From contig DHRX01000123.1 in assembly GCA_002408345.1 (NCBI GenBank), forward strand, positions 1 to 10,778: a DNA stretch of 10,778 nt, written 5' to 3'. The translations under genes and the position numbers were made by a program. Numbering within the stretch: the first letter of the stretch is position 1; each line of letters opens with the position of its first letter. The notes under the pieces were generated by a model, which worked only from the letters and a program-made list of their open reading frames with translations, ran no database searches and was not told where the DNA came from. Below are positions 1-6,928 of this stretch, in pieces. The DNA is from Firmicutes bacterium UBA5301. GTDB taxonomy: Bacteria; Bacillota; UBA5301.

Positions 1-536
1 AAAAAACTAAGCTGGGTGGAGACGTGTTCCAGGAAATCAGTATCGTTATTTTTAGTAGCAGCTAAATAACTGAGATAGTGCATAAACTCCAGTTCGATAC
101 CTAAGTGATCAGGGAATTCCATAACTTCTACCTGGAGGCCGGCATTGCGGTAGAAGCAATTGACATCAACAGTGGCTTCACCAAGGGACTGGTGTTCGCG
201 AAAAGCGCCTTCAGTAATGTAACAAGCTGGCTTGTAGTCAAAAAGTCGCACATACTCAGTCTGTAGGTCCTGAATTTGTTCACTATTCAGTTTGTCAAAT
301 TCTTGAATTAACTTTTCTACTGCGGGTATTAATTCTTCATCATAGGGTAGGTTTGCACAAGCGGCTCGCAGAGATTCTTCCAGATTATCCTGGAAAAAAG
401 AGATCGTATCCTTGTTGGGATAGAGCAGGCCTTTAGAAAGCACCTTGTAGATAAAGCTGCGAGCGGTATTGACTTGCGGTAGACCCGCTAAATTAGAGGC
501 GTTTTCTTGCGGCGTGTTGCTTGGTGTGTAGGCCAT
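1..536 (-). CDS. TorD-family molybdoenzyme maturation chaperone (C-terminus off the window)
   Basis: This frame was translated by hand from the ATG at 536-534 and stays open to the left edge, giving 178 visible residues; the C-terminus is missing. An AGGAGG ribosome binding site (543-548) lies 6 bases before the start. The protein is acidic and apparently helical, with no signal peptide. It carries two stretches typical of TorD/DmsD chaperones: TEYVRLFDYKPACY (about residues 98-111) and PDHLGIELEFMHYL (about 143-156). Proteins of this family bind the twin-arginine leader of a molybdoenzyme and hold it in the cytoplasm until the molybdenum cofactor is inserted. It is third in the operon, 69 bases after the Fe-S subunit gene, so the catalytic subunit encoded two genes upstream is its likely client. 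Family assignment is firm; the client is inferred from position. Confidence 0.88.
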   Translation of the reverse strand, partial: MAYTPSNTPQENASNLAGLPQVNTARSFIYKVLSKGLLYPNKDTISFFQDNLEESLRAACANLPYDEELIPAVEKLIQEFDKLNSEQIQDLQTEYVRLFDYKPACYITEGAFREHQSLGEATVDVNCFYRNAGLQVEVMEFPDHLGIELEFMHYLSYLAATKNNDTDFLEHVSTQLSF

Positions 537-567
537 ATTAATCCTCCTGAACATTTGTGTTGGGCTG

Positions 568-595
568 GCCCGGAGAGGTAGTTACCCCTCCGGGC
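568..595 (-). other. Intercistronic GC-rich hairpin between Fe-S subunit and TorD genes
   Basis: GCCCGGAG at 568-575 is the exact reverse complement of CTCCGGGC at 588-595, giving an 8-bp stem that is almost all G-C with a 12-base loop. It sits in the short gap between the stop of the Fe-S gene and the ribosome binding site of the torD-like gene. No U-run follows the stem in the direction of transcription, so a classical terminator is unlikely. It could stabilise the upstream mRNA or lower expression of the chaperone relative to the enzyme; that role is inferred. Confidence 0.6.
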
Positions 596-605
596 AGCTT
601 ACTAG

Positions 606-1160
606 TTATTGCCGGTCAATGTAGTAGACATTGGGTTTTGTACCAGCTTCTGGTTTTAGGGGTTTAGCTTTCCCCGATGCGAGTAACTTAGTGACTTCGG
701 AACTAGGATCGTCTAGATCGCCAAAGTACATGCATTGAGATGGGCAAAGTTCTAGACAGGAGGGTTTCATCCCTCTGCTGAAACAGAAGTCGCAGCTATC
801 CACGGCACCGACATCCTCGTTGATATACCGAGCTTCGTAAGGGCAGGCCTCGACACAAGCACCGCACCCGATACATTTTTTCTTATCGGTAACAACAACG
901 CCCTGTTCAGTTTTGGAAATGGCCCCTACTGGGCAGGCTTTTAGACAGGTTGGATTATCGCAGTGGTTACAGTGTACTGGGAAAAAGGTCCTTTTGACAT
1001 CAGGATATTTTCCGATTTCTTCTTCGATAAACCCTAACCGATAGTATTCTTTACCATTAACTTTACCTACAGGGAGCTTGTTCCTAAATTTGCAGGCCAC
1101 ATAACATGTTCTGCACCGAACGCAGTCCCGTAGATCTATTACCATTGCGTATCTAGCCAT
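606..1160 (-). CDS. Four-cluster [4Fe-4S] electron-transfer subunit of a molybdo-oxidoreductase (DmsB/PhsB/TtrB type)
   Basis: This 184-residue protein belongs to the iron-sulfur B subunits of the DMSO reductase family. Sixteen cysteines fall into four ferredoxin-type groups: C13-C16-C19-C23, C64-C67-C72-C76, C96-C99-C102-C106 and C123-C126-C135-C139, enough for four [4Fe-4S] clusters. It would pass electrons between the catalytic subunit and a quinone-linked or other partner. It has no leader of its own, as usual for B subunits that cross the membrane piggy-backed on the Tat-exported A subunit. The start at 1160 is supported by AGGAGG at 1171-1176, which overlaps the TAA of the upstream gene, so translation of the two is probably coupled. 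Length is near the family norm. The B-subunit role is secure; the electron partner is unknown. Confidence 0.93.
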   Translation of the reverse strand: MARYAMVIDLRDCVRCRTCYVACKFRNKLPVGKVNGKEYYRLGFIEEEIGKYPDVKRTFFPVHCNHCDNPTCLKACPVGAISKTEQGVVVTDKKKCIGCGACVEACPYEARYINEDVGAVDSCDFCFSRGMKPSCLELCPSQCMYFGDLDDPSSEVTKLLASGKAKPLKPEAGTKPNVYYIDRQ

Positions 1161-1175
1161 CTGATGCTCCCCTCC

Positions 1176-3884
1176 TTATATCTCACCGTAGAGTTTCTTG
1201 ATATCTTTGAAGTCACCGGTAGCAATGTAGTGCTCTTTAATTCTAATTTCTTCCGGTGTAGCTTTGCGAACCCGGACGATGGCATAGTTCTTGCCGATAC
1301 CACCAGCGTAAGGGCTAATAGTATCAGGTAAGAAGTGGCCATGGGGTAGACCTTCCCGGGCTTTAGCAATCATCGATTTGGCTCGGTGCCCAGCACCAAA
1401 GTGGGTAAAGGTTGTCTTCGGGTGAATCGTTTCGGTGACTCTAGCCCGAACAATATCTTTAGTTCCTTTAGGCACTTCGGTATATACTAACGGATCGTAC
1501 TTTTTAGTTGGACCTACTGATTCAACTGCGACCCAATCACCATCTTTAATACCCAATTCAGCGGCTTTAGCTGCATTGATATAGATGGGCTCAAAGGGCA
1601 TTCCACCTTCAATAGCGTCTTCCATAAGGATCCGGTTGTTCTGAGTTGCGTTTCTTTGGTGCCAAGCCGGTTTACCGTTAGAGAGATAGAACTCGTTTTT
1701 GGCTCTTGGTTCATCGATATCAACGTGATGCGGAATAGGGTTGACGTGATTCATGCCTTTCCAAACCGACTTCGAGTTAAAGTAGCATTCTTCAGCTAGT
1801 TCGTTGGAGTAGAGTTCGAAACGGCCAGACCGTGTTTTGATTGGCCTTGTTAGTACGTCGTAGTTTAATTTCCGTTCTAAGACTAGCGGCCCTTTATCAC
1901 AGAGTTCTTTGGATACCGGTGGTAAACCGCTAGAGCGGAGACGACGGTTGGCCCAAGTGTGCTCCCAATCTTTCTCCTCACAGAAACTAAAGTATTTCTT
2001 ATAGAGTTCAGGAGCAGCCTTTTTCGCTACTTCGTTGACAAACCAAGTTACTGGTTGGGATTCGCCTAGTGGTTCTAGGGCTTTAGCCCGGGCAAAGACG
2101 ATACTCATTTCACTATCGACTGTTGGTAGCGTTCCTGCATAGAGCATAGACCGTTCTACATAGGAGCACTCAGGGATTACGTAGTCAGCCCAATCCATAG
2201 CATCTTTTGGTACTTGGTCACCAACGATGAAGAGATCGAGTTTTTTGAAAGCACTAGTAACACGTCTGATATTGGTTAGATAGTAAGCCGGGTTTTCTGC
2301 GGTGGAAATAAGAACACCGATACGTCCGCTTTCTAAAGCGTCGACCTGGAACCAAGGTAAACTCTGTACACCTTGGTGGAAACGCCGAGGGTTCTGGTAA
2401 GCGGGGTCTTCGTCGATACCAGTGATCGGACGTTTGGTACCCCAGGGGCCTTTGACCCATTCTGGTCCGTCTGGATATTCGGGGACGTCAACGCCAGGTT
2501 CTGGCCAGCCACCGCCTAAGGTGGAAATAGCAATATCGTTCTTGAAGTAGTACCATCCACCAGGAGCACCGAATGATCCAAGTAGCATATTTAGGGCTGA
2601 AGAGCAACGGATGAGTTGGAACCAGTTGCTATACCGACCGGCGGTGAATCCGGAAGTATGAATAGCGGCTGGTGCAGCATCAGCCATTTCTAGAGCAATT
2701 TCCTTGATCTTTTCTGGCCCAAACGGAATTTCGGTAATTTCAACGGTCTTTTCTGGTGTGAATTTGGCAGCCTCTTCAGCAAAGAGCTGGAAGGCGGTTT
2801 TGCAGACGACACCATTGACGTTGAAAGTTTCACCTAATCCTAGGGTGATTCCGTGATCATAGCCGGCTTGTAACATAGGAATGGCTTGGTTAATGCTATT
2901 ATTCCAGACTAAGTAATGGCCTCTCTTGTCTTTCAGGGCTTGTCCGGTAGCGGCGTTGATTAGCTGCGGTGCGTTAGTGTATTTACGTAAGAAATCGCTG
3001 TTGAATAAGCCGTTTTGAATTAGAACATTGGAAATACCCATGCATAAGGCGCCATCTGTACCTGGTTTAATCGGCAGCCAGCCTTCGTTAGAAGCGGCAG
3101 AGTCTGCCAATCGAGGGTCGACAGAGATTAGTTTCATGCCCTGGCGACGTGCGTGTTTAATTAACGGCGCCATAAAGGGAGTAGCGTTTCCGCCAGCCCC
3201 GAAAGTAGTATTACCGCTACCACAAGCTGGCAAGTTCATGGCTGAAACTAAAGCATATTTAGTACGGGCCCAGTCGATAATTTGAATGACCCAGGTCTCG
3301 GCGTGGTTTCCACCATAGGTGACAGCACCCTCGACGACGTGTTCGCCAAAGCAGTTCTGTCCGTGAACATAGGAGATCTCTGTTCCGAGAATACGACACC
3401 AGTACCCGAGGTACTGAGGGTTATCTGTTTGGGCTGGGCAAGACCACCAAATTGACAGCTTTTCCGGATGGCCTTCATCCCGATATTTTTTCAAGTACTT
3501 AGCGGTATCGCCAATTACTTCATCCCAAGAACAACGGACAAATTTACCCTCGCCCTTTTCGGCAACCCTTTTTAGTGGGTGATAAATCCGATCGGGAGCG
3601 TAAATGCGTCCTTGGAGGCCGGATAGAGCCTTGGCACAACAACGACCTTCCATCAAAGGAACATCCTCACCCGCAACGTCAATAACTCGGCCATCTTTAA
3701 CTTTGAACTTGGCCGGGCAAGTGGTGCACATGGAACAGGCGCTATGCACCCATTTTCCATCGACCTCAACGCCACCGGAAGGGTCTTTAGCTAGAGTTTC
3801 TAAGGTTAGCGTTGGTTTAAGCATAATACCAGTTGTCAGAATTCCAGTTGTTTTTAGGAATTCACGACGTGAAAGTGTACCCAT
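1176..3884 (-). CDS. Tat-exported molybdopterin oxidoreductase catalytic subunit (Psr/Phs/Ttr/Arr-like)
   Basis: This 902-residue protein is a catalytic A subunit of the DMSO reductase family, expected to hold a bis-MGD molybdenum or tungsten cofactor and one [4Fe-4S] cluster. The N-terminus has a clear twin-arginine signal, SRREFLK (residues 5-11), then a hydrophobic stretch to about residue 32, so the mature enzyme should work outside the membrane. The cluster cysteines are C50, C53, C56 and C83, followed by K85; the first three are spaced C-x2-C-x2-C, one residue tighter than usual. C178 in the VHGQNCFGEH stretch is the best candidate metal ligand. A C-terminal dinucleotide-binding region contains FGAGHRAKSM (about residues 825-835). 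The start at 3884 has AAAAGGAGGG 6 bases upstream. The enzyme could reduce a sulfur, arsenic or selenium oxyanion, but the substrate cannot be read from sequence and an oxidative or hydratase role is not excluded. Confidence 0.92.
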   Translation of the reverse strand: MGTLSRREFLKTTGILTTGIMLKPTLTLETLAKDPSGGVEVDGKWVHSACSMCTTCPAKFKVKDGRVIDVAGEDVPLMEGRCCAKALSGLQGRIYAPDRIYHPLKRVAEKGEGKFVRCSWDEVIGDTAKYLKKYRDEGHPEKLSIWWSCPAQTDNPQYLGYWCRILGTEISYVHGQNCFGEHVVEGAVTYGGNHAETWVIQIIDWARTKYALVSAMNLPACGSGNTTFGAGGNATPFMAPLIKHARRQGMKLISVDPRLADSAASNEGWLPIKPGTDGALCMGISNVLIQNGLFNSDFLRKYTNAPQLINAATGQALKDKRGHYLVWNNSINQAIPMLQAGYDHGITLGLGETFNVNGVVCKTAFQLFAEEAAKFTPEKTVEITEIPFGPEKIKEIALEMADAAPAAIHTSGFTAGRYSNWFQLIRCSSALNMLLGSFGAPGGWYYFKNDIAISTLGGGWPEPGVDVPEYPDGPEWVKGPWGTKRPITGIDEDPAYQNPRRFHQGVQSLPWFQVDALESGRIGVLISTAENPAYYLTNIRRVTSAFKKLDLFIVGDQVPKDAMDWADYVIPECSYVERSMLYAGTLPTVDSEMSIVFARAKALEPLGESQPVTWFVNEVAKKAAPELYKKYFSFCEEKDWEHTWANRRLRSSGLPPVSKELCDKGPLVLERKLNYDVLTRPIKTRSGRFELYSNELAEECYFNSKSVWKGMNHVNPIPHHVDIDEPRAKNEFYLSNGKPAWHQRNATQNNRILMEDAIEGGMPFEPIYINAAKAAELGIKDGDWVAVESVGPTKKYDPLVYTEVPKGTKDIVRARVTETIHPKTTFTHFGAGHRAKSMIAKAREGLPHGHFLPDTISPYAGGIGKNYAIVRVRKATPEEIRIKEHYIATGDFKDIKKLYGEI

Positions 3885-3960
3885 AAATTACCCTCCTTTT
3901 GTTATTTCTCTGTACAGCAAATGGAAGTACTAAGGCTTATGTCATTGGCATTCCCCCTTC

Positions 3961-3996
3961 AAAAAATAAAACCAGCATAAAACTTATGCTGGTTTT
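3961..3996 (-). terminator. Strong intrinsic terminator between the MpsC-like gene and the molybdoenzyme operon
   Basis: Positions 3968-3980 and 3984-3996 form a perfect 13-bp stem with a 3-base loop. On the minus strand the stem is followed by TTTATTTTTT-type sequence, a good U-tract. It lies downstream of the MpsC-like gene and upstream of the molybdoenzyme start, so it should stop the first transcript and insulate the operon. On the plus strand the stem is followed by only two further T residues before AAG, so plus-strand activity would be weaker. Confidence 0.85.
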
Positions 3997-4019
3997 TAAG
4001 TGGTTTTAGATATAGTTGT

Positions 4020-4059
4020 TCAACTTTCATCAAGTTGACATGCCATAAATGGCCAACTT
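4020..4059. other. Overlapping alternative hairpins in the 3' region of the MpsC-like gene
   Basis: TCAACTT (4020-4026) pairs with AAGTTGA (4032-4038). The same AAGTTG core (4032-4037) can instead pair with CAACTT at 4054-4059, helped by GCC/GGC inside. The two folds are mutually exclusive. They lie between the stop of the MpsC-like gene and the strong terminator. The pairing is seen directly; any regulatory role is unproven. Confidence 0.35.
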
Positions 4060-4085
4060 AACATCCAGAGGATGGAAATATTAGA

Positions 4086-4424
4086 TTAAGCACTAATAAC
4101 GGTAAAAACTAAAATACCTTGGTTTTGATTTACATCGACATCTCCTTCGACAGAAGTTACTTCCAAGTTGTATAATCTAAACAAGGTACGCCAATCATCA
4201 AGTAGACACATGGTTAATTCTTTACGGAGCGTTACAATTAACTCCGTGTTATGCGTTTTACGGAGGACTTGATCTTCTAAGGGTGTTAAAGTTTCGGAAA
4301 GGATGAAGGTGATTTTATTGTTAAAAACATTTACCTGAACATCCTTCGGCCCTTTACCTAGAGAGTTCTTAATTAGTTTAGCGGCATCGATAGACAGTTG
4401 GTGCTGCGTTTCCTTAGAAATCAT
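4086..4424 (-). CDS. DUF2294 / MpsC-like small protein
   Basis: This 112-residue protein matches the DUF2294 family, also called MpsC after a gene of the staphylococcal MpsABC cation/bicarbonate locus. The family-type stretch GKGPKDVQVNVFNNKITF (residues 23-40), then LTPLE and a basic amphipathic helix ELIVTLRKEL (61-70), is visible, with the usual valine-rich end. There is no signal peptide or membrane helix, so it is expected to be cytoplasmic. The start at 4424 is supported by AAAGGA about 8-10 bases upstream. It is transcribed alone and ends before a strong terminator, so it is probably not part of the molybdoenzyme operon although it shares that strand. No mpsA or mpsB is in the window, and the biochemical role of the family is not established. 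Confidence 0.75.
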   Translation of the reverse strand: MISKETQHQLSIDAAKLIKNSLGKGPKDVQVNVFNNKITFILSETLTPLEDQVLRKTHNTELIVTLRKELTMCLLDDWRTLFRLYNLEVTSVEGDVDVNQNQGILVFTVISA

Positions 4425-4463
4425 ATGATCCGTCCTTTAACTGTAAAAAATAGAGAGGTAATT

Positions 4464-4559
4464 ATGATTTTTAAAAAAGGGACGAATGTCTACTGTGATA
4501 TATATTACTATATACAGGGGCAGACTCCTTCTCTTAATCAGCAATATTATTTAAAATAG
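4464..4559 (+). CDS. Possible 31-residue small ORF divergent from the MpsC-like gene
   Basis: An ATG at 4464 opens a 31-codon frame ending in TAG at 4557-4559, preceded by AGAGAGG (4452-4458) five bases upstream. The peptide starts MIFKKGTNVYC and is rich in tyrosine and glutamine in its second half. I recognise no family. The region is A/T-rich and frames of this length arise by chance, so only the well-placed ribosome binding site argues for it. Confidence 0.15.
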   Translation: MIFKKGTNVYCDIYYYIQGQTPSLNQQYYLK

Positions 4560-4637
4560 TTCATAATCACGGAAAATATATAGAAATACTATAACTTCAT
4601 GGGGCTTTTACCGGCCTTCTGAGGCTGATATGTAAGA

Positions 4638-4666
4638 TTGTATCGGAAATATTTCACAAATACTAT
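4638..4666 (+). promoter_or_regulatory. Predicted sigma-A-type promoter of the DUF4438 gene
   Basis: TTGTAT at 4638-4643 and TACTAT at 4661-4666 are 17 bases apart and sit just ahead of the DUF4438 gene. Match to consensus is moderate (3/6 and 4/6). Transcription would start near 4672, giving a leader of about 25 bases that includes the palindrome at 4669-4682. Confidence 0.4.
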
Positions 4667-4668
4667 TA

Positions 4669-4682
4669 TTGTAGTACTACAA
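4669..4682. promoter_or_regulatory. Perfect 14-bp palindrome at the predicted start site of the DUF4438 gene
   Basis: TTGTAGTACTACAA is self-complementary over all 14 bases. It begins two bases after the predicted -10 box, covers the expected transcription start, and its last two bases run into the ribosome binding site AAGGAG (4683-4688). This position is typical for the operator of a dimeric repressor. It has no central loop, so it is a better DNA-binding site than an RNA hairpin. No matching regulator is identified. Confidence 0.5.
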
Positions 4683-4696
4683 AAGGAGTATCGACA

Positions 4697-5557
4697 ATGG
4701 TAACTTTTAATCAAGATCAACTCATTATCCAATCAGTACAGGGAAAGGTACAACATCCTAAGATCGTATCACCGTACCGTGTAAGTAACTCTGGGCTCCC
4801 TTTGATCTTACCAGCAACAGGAGGAATAAGCTATAACTTGAAGATAGGCAATTTTGCTTTTGGTTGGGCTGGCGATCATCTAGAACCAGGTGTAACAATT
4901 AAAAATGACAATGAACAGGAGAATGCGGCTCTTAACGTATTAGCTTGTATTGGTAATACTGCTAAAGTAGTTTCTGGGGATGCCAAGGGGGCTACCGGGT
5001 TTGTTACCGGGACTCACGGTGGTGTTGAACATGTCTTGCTTTATTTTGCACCTGAAGATTTAGAACGGTTAGCTATAAACGATCAGATTATGATTAAAGC
5101 TTGTGGACAAGGGTTAACTTGTACTGACTATCCTCAGGTTAAGGTTATGAATATTGATCCCAGTTTATTTGCTCGGCTAGGAATCGAAGAACGACAGGGC
5201 CGCTTGCAGATTCCAGTTGCTGGAGTGGTACCAGCTCATCTGATGGGTTCTGGGGTTGGTGCGGCTACAGCTACCAGCGGAGATTATGATATTATGACCG
5301 CTGATTGGGAGGAAATTGTGGCCGCTGGCCTAGACCAGCTTCGCCTTGGAGATCTAGTTTTTATCCAAGACTATGATCATAGTTTTGGTCGGGGCTATCG
5401 TAAAGGGGCGGTCAGTGTTGGCGTTGTTATTCATGCTGATTCGTTTAAATTAGGACATGGACCAGGGGTAACTACAATAATGACCTCTCCAGATGGTTGG
5501 TTGGAGCCAATCCATTCTAAAGAGGCCAATATTGCCAAGTATCTAAGTTGTTTTTAA
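4697..5557 (+). CDS. DUF4438 domain-containing protein
   Basis: This 286-residue protein matches the DUF4438 family, known from a Thermotoga maritima structural-genomics protein but without an established activity. Visible conserved stretches are GGISYNLKIGNFAFGWAGDH (about 42-61), a glycine-rich VTGTHGGVEHVL (about 103-114), VVPAHLMGSGVG (about 177-188), and DYDHSFGRGYRKGAVSVGVV (about 225-244) followed by GHGPGVTT. The histidines, aspartates and glycines in these blocks suggest a catalytic or metal pocket, which is inference; it loosely recalls acetamidase/formamidase-fold proteins. There is no signal peptide or membrane helix. AAGGAG lies 8 bases before the ATG. It is monocistronic and its TAA overlaps the stop of the convergent rtcB gene. 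Confidence 0.8.
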   Translation: MVTFNQDQLIIQSVQGKVQHPKIVSPYRVSNSGLPLILPATGGISYNLKIGNFAFGWAGDHLEPGVTIKNDNEQENAALNVLACIGNTAKVVSGDAKGATGFVTGTHGGVEHVLLYFAPEDLERLAINDQIMIKACGQGLTCTDYPQVKVMNIDPSLFARLGIEERQGRLQIPVAGVVPAHLMGSGVGAATATSGDYDIMTADWEEIVAAGLDQLRLGDLVFIQDYDHSFGRGYRKGAVSVGVVIHADSFKLGHGPGVTTIMTSPDGWLEPIHSKEANIAKYLSCF

Positions 5558-6762
5558 TCGCTGCCTTTGACGACGGCAATAGTTTGTAATTTTTTAATAG
5601 GGGTAACTAGATCTAGTTCATTTTGGAGGACAAAGTCAATATCCTTATAGGCTTTACGGTATTCGTCAACGATCCCTTGGGGATTTTTAGTACCAACGAT
5701 AATGCCTTGTTTTTGTAGGTCTTGCTGTACTTCCTGGGCAGAGAAGGTTTGTGCTGCTTCTCGACGCCCCATTTTTCGGCCGGCTCCGTGGGAACAGGAA
5801 TAGAGAGATTCGGGGTTACCTATTCCTTGAACTACGTAGGAATGTGCTCCCATGGCGCCGGGTATGAGGCCCAACTCTCCCTTTCTAACCCGAATGGCTC
5901 CTTTCCGGTGAACCCAGAGTTTTTGGCTAAAGTGCTGCTCTAAAGCTACATAATTATGGTGTGAATCAACTTCGAGAGTACGCTTAAAGGATTGGATATC
6001 AGTATATTGTGGGAGCAGTGTAGCGAATATTGTTAGAACCTTCTCTTGAATGGTCCAGCGGTTTTCTTGAGCAAATTGGAGCGCCAATGTCATCCATTCC
6101 AAGTAAGCTTGGCCTTCGTGGGAGTCGGCAGGTAGAAAGGCTAAATCCCATTTAGGGTTAACGTAGACTGGATGTTTTTGATTAAGTTTTTTGGCTTTCC
6201 GATTAAAATACTGGGCAATTTTATAGCCGAAGTTACGGGAACCGGTATGCACCATAACACCTAAAAAGCCTTCTTCGTCTTTTTGTAGTTCAATAAAGTG
6301 GTTTCCTCCGCCTAAAGTGCCAATTTGGTAACGACCTGCTTTTAGTTCTGGAACTAACTGGCGACAGTCGCTTTTATTTTGAAATTGCTCAATGGCTCGA
6401 ACCGGTTGGGGCTTTGAATGATGCTTAAATCCGAGGGGAATTGATTTTAATATTTCGGTTACTACCGGTTGGAATAGAGGGGTGAGTGTTGCTACTTTCA
6501 GGTCGGTCTGAACATAGCAGACACCACAACCGATATCAACCCCAACAGCATTAGGGATAAGGTAGCCGTCAGTAGCCAGTACACCGCCGATAGGCATACC
6601 AAAACCTTGATGAGCGTCGGGCATCAAACAAACATGGGTGGCAAAAGGTAGGTTGGCTAGGTTCAGGGCTTGCTGTAAACAGGTTTGGTCAAGGTAAGAG
6701 GTATCGGGTAACCAAACCTTGATGGGAATACGCTGTTGTTCAGGGTTAAACATTATAAACAT
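5554..6762 (-). CDS. rtcB: RtcB-family RNA-splicing ligase
   Basis: This 402-residue protein is a complete RtcB, the Mn2+- and GTP-dependent ligase that joins RNA 2',3'-cyclic phosphate or 3'-phosphate ends to 5'-OH ends. Its length is close to E. coli RtcB, with no intein. Metal-site motifs are VDIGCGV (D76, C79), GGGNHF (N154, H155), HTGSRNFG (H172) and the DSHHNY histidines near 268-269. CSHGAGR holds H325, matching the histidine that is guanylylated in characterised enzymes. The first ATG (6762) is chosen because AAAGGA lies about 10 bases upstream; the ATG three codons later is worse spaced. Neither rtcA nor an archease gene is beside it, so a role in repair of cleaved tRNA or rRNA is likely but not shown. 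Confidence 0.95.
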   Translation of the reverse strand: MFIMFNPEQQRIPIKVWLPDTSYLDQTCLQQALNLANLPFATHVCLMPDAHQGFGMPIGGVLATDGYLIPNAVGVDIGCGVCYVQTDLKVATLTPLFQPVVTEILKSIPLGFKHHSKPQPVRAIEQFQNKSDCRQLVPELKAGRYQIGTLGGGNHFIELQKDEEGFLGVMVHTGSRNFGYKIAQYFNRKAKKLNQKHPVYVNPKWDLAFLPADSHEGQAYLEWMTLALQFAQENRWTIQEKVLTIFATLLPQYTDIQSFKRTLEVDSHHNYVALEQHFSQKLWVHRKGAIRVRKGELGLIPGAMGAHSYVVQGIGNPESLYSCSHGAGRKMGRREAAQTFSAQEVQQDLQKQGIIVGTKNPQGIVDEYRKAYKDIDFVLQNELDLVTPIKKLQTIAVVKGSD

Positions 6763-6789
6763 AGCGGACCTATCCTTTCTTCAGATATA

Positions 6790-6818
6790 CTTCTAAATCT
6801 CTCTGTTTATGTTTTCAA
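6790..6818 (-). promoter_or_regulatory. Predicted sigma-A-type promoter of rtcB
   Basis: On the minus strand TTGAAA (6818-6813) and TAGAAG (6795-6790) are separated by 17 bases, matching consensus 5/6 and 4/6. The predicted start near 6783 leaves a leader of about 20 bases carrying the ribosome binding site. A better -35 hexamer, TTGACA at 6837-6832, lacks a well-spaced -10 box. Confidence 0.35.
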
Positions 6819-6928
6819 ACTCAATGATTCTTGTCAAGTTCTGCTTAAACAGATTACAGACATTATTTGTTTAGCGAAAAAATAAGTATGGGGTAGGCTT
6901 GGGGAAGTAGCGTTGTGGGGGTGCCGGT

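Noticed and set aside
3910..3917. CTGTACAG palindrome upstream of the molybdoenzyme start as a regulator site.
   Set aside because: Eight-base palindromes are common by chance, symmetry does not extend outward, and it does not match an FNR/Crp-type half-site pair.
3604..3933. 109-codon plus-strand open frame across the start of the molybdoenzyme gene.
   Set aside because: It is antisense to the conserved Tat signal and Fe-S region, its product resembles nothing, and it is a reading-frame shadow.
4560..4637. Possible riboswitch or structured leader upstream of DUF4438.
   Set aside because: Only a 4-bp GCCT/AGGC hairpin was found, no known riboswitch core was recognised, and the predicted transcription start lies downstream of this stretch.
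6831..6859. TTGTCA at 6831 as the -35 box of a promoter for the VanW gene.
   Set aside because: The hexamer 17 bases on (TTACAG) is a poor -10 box, and shifts of one base either way are no better.
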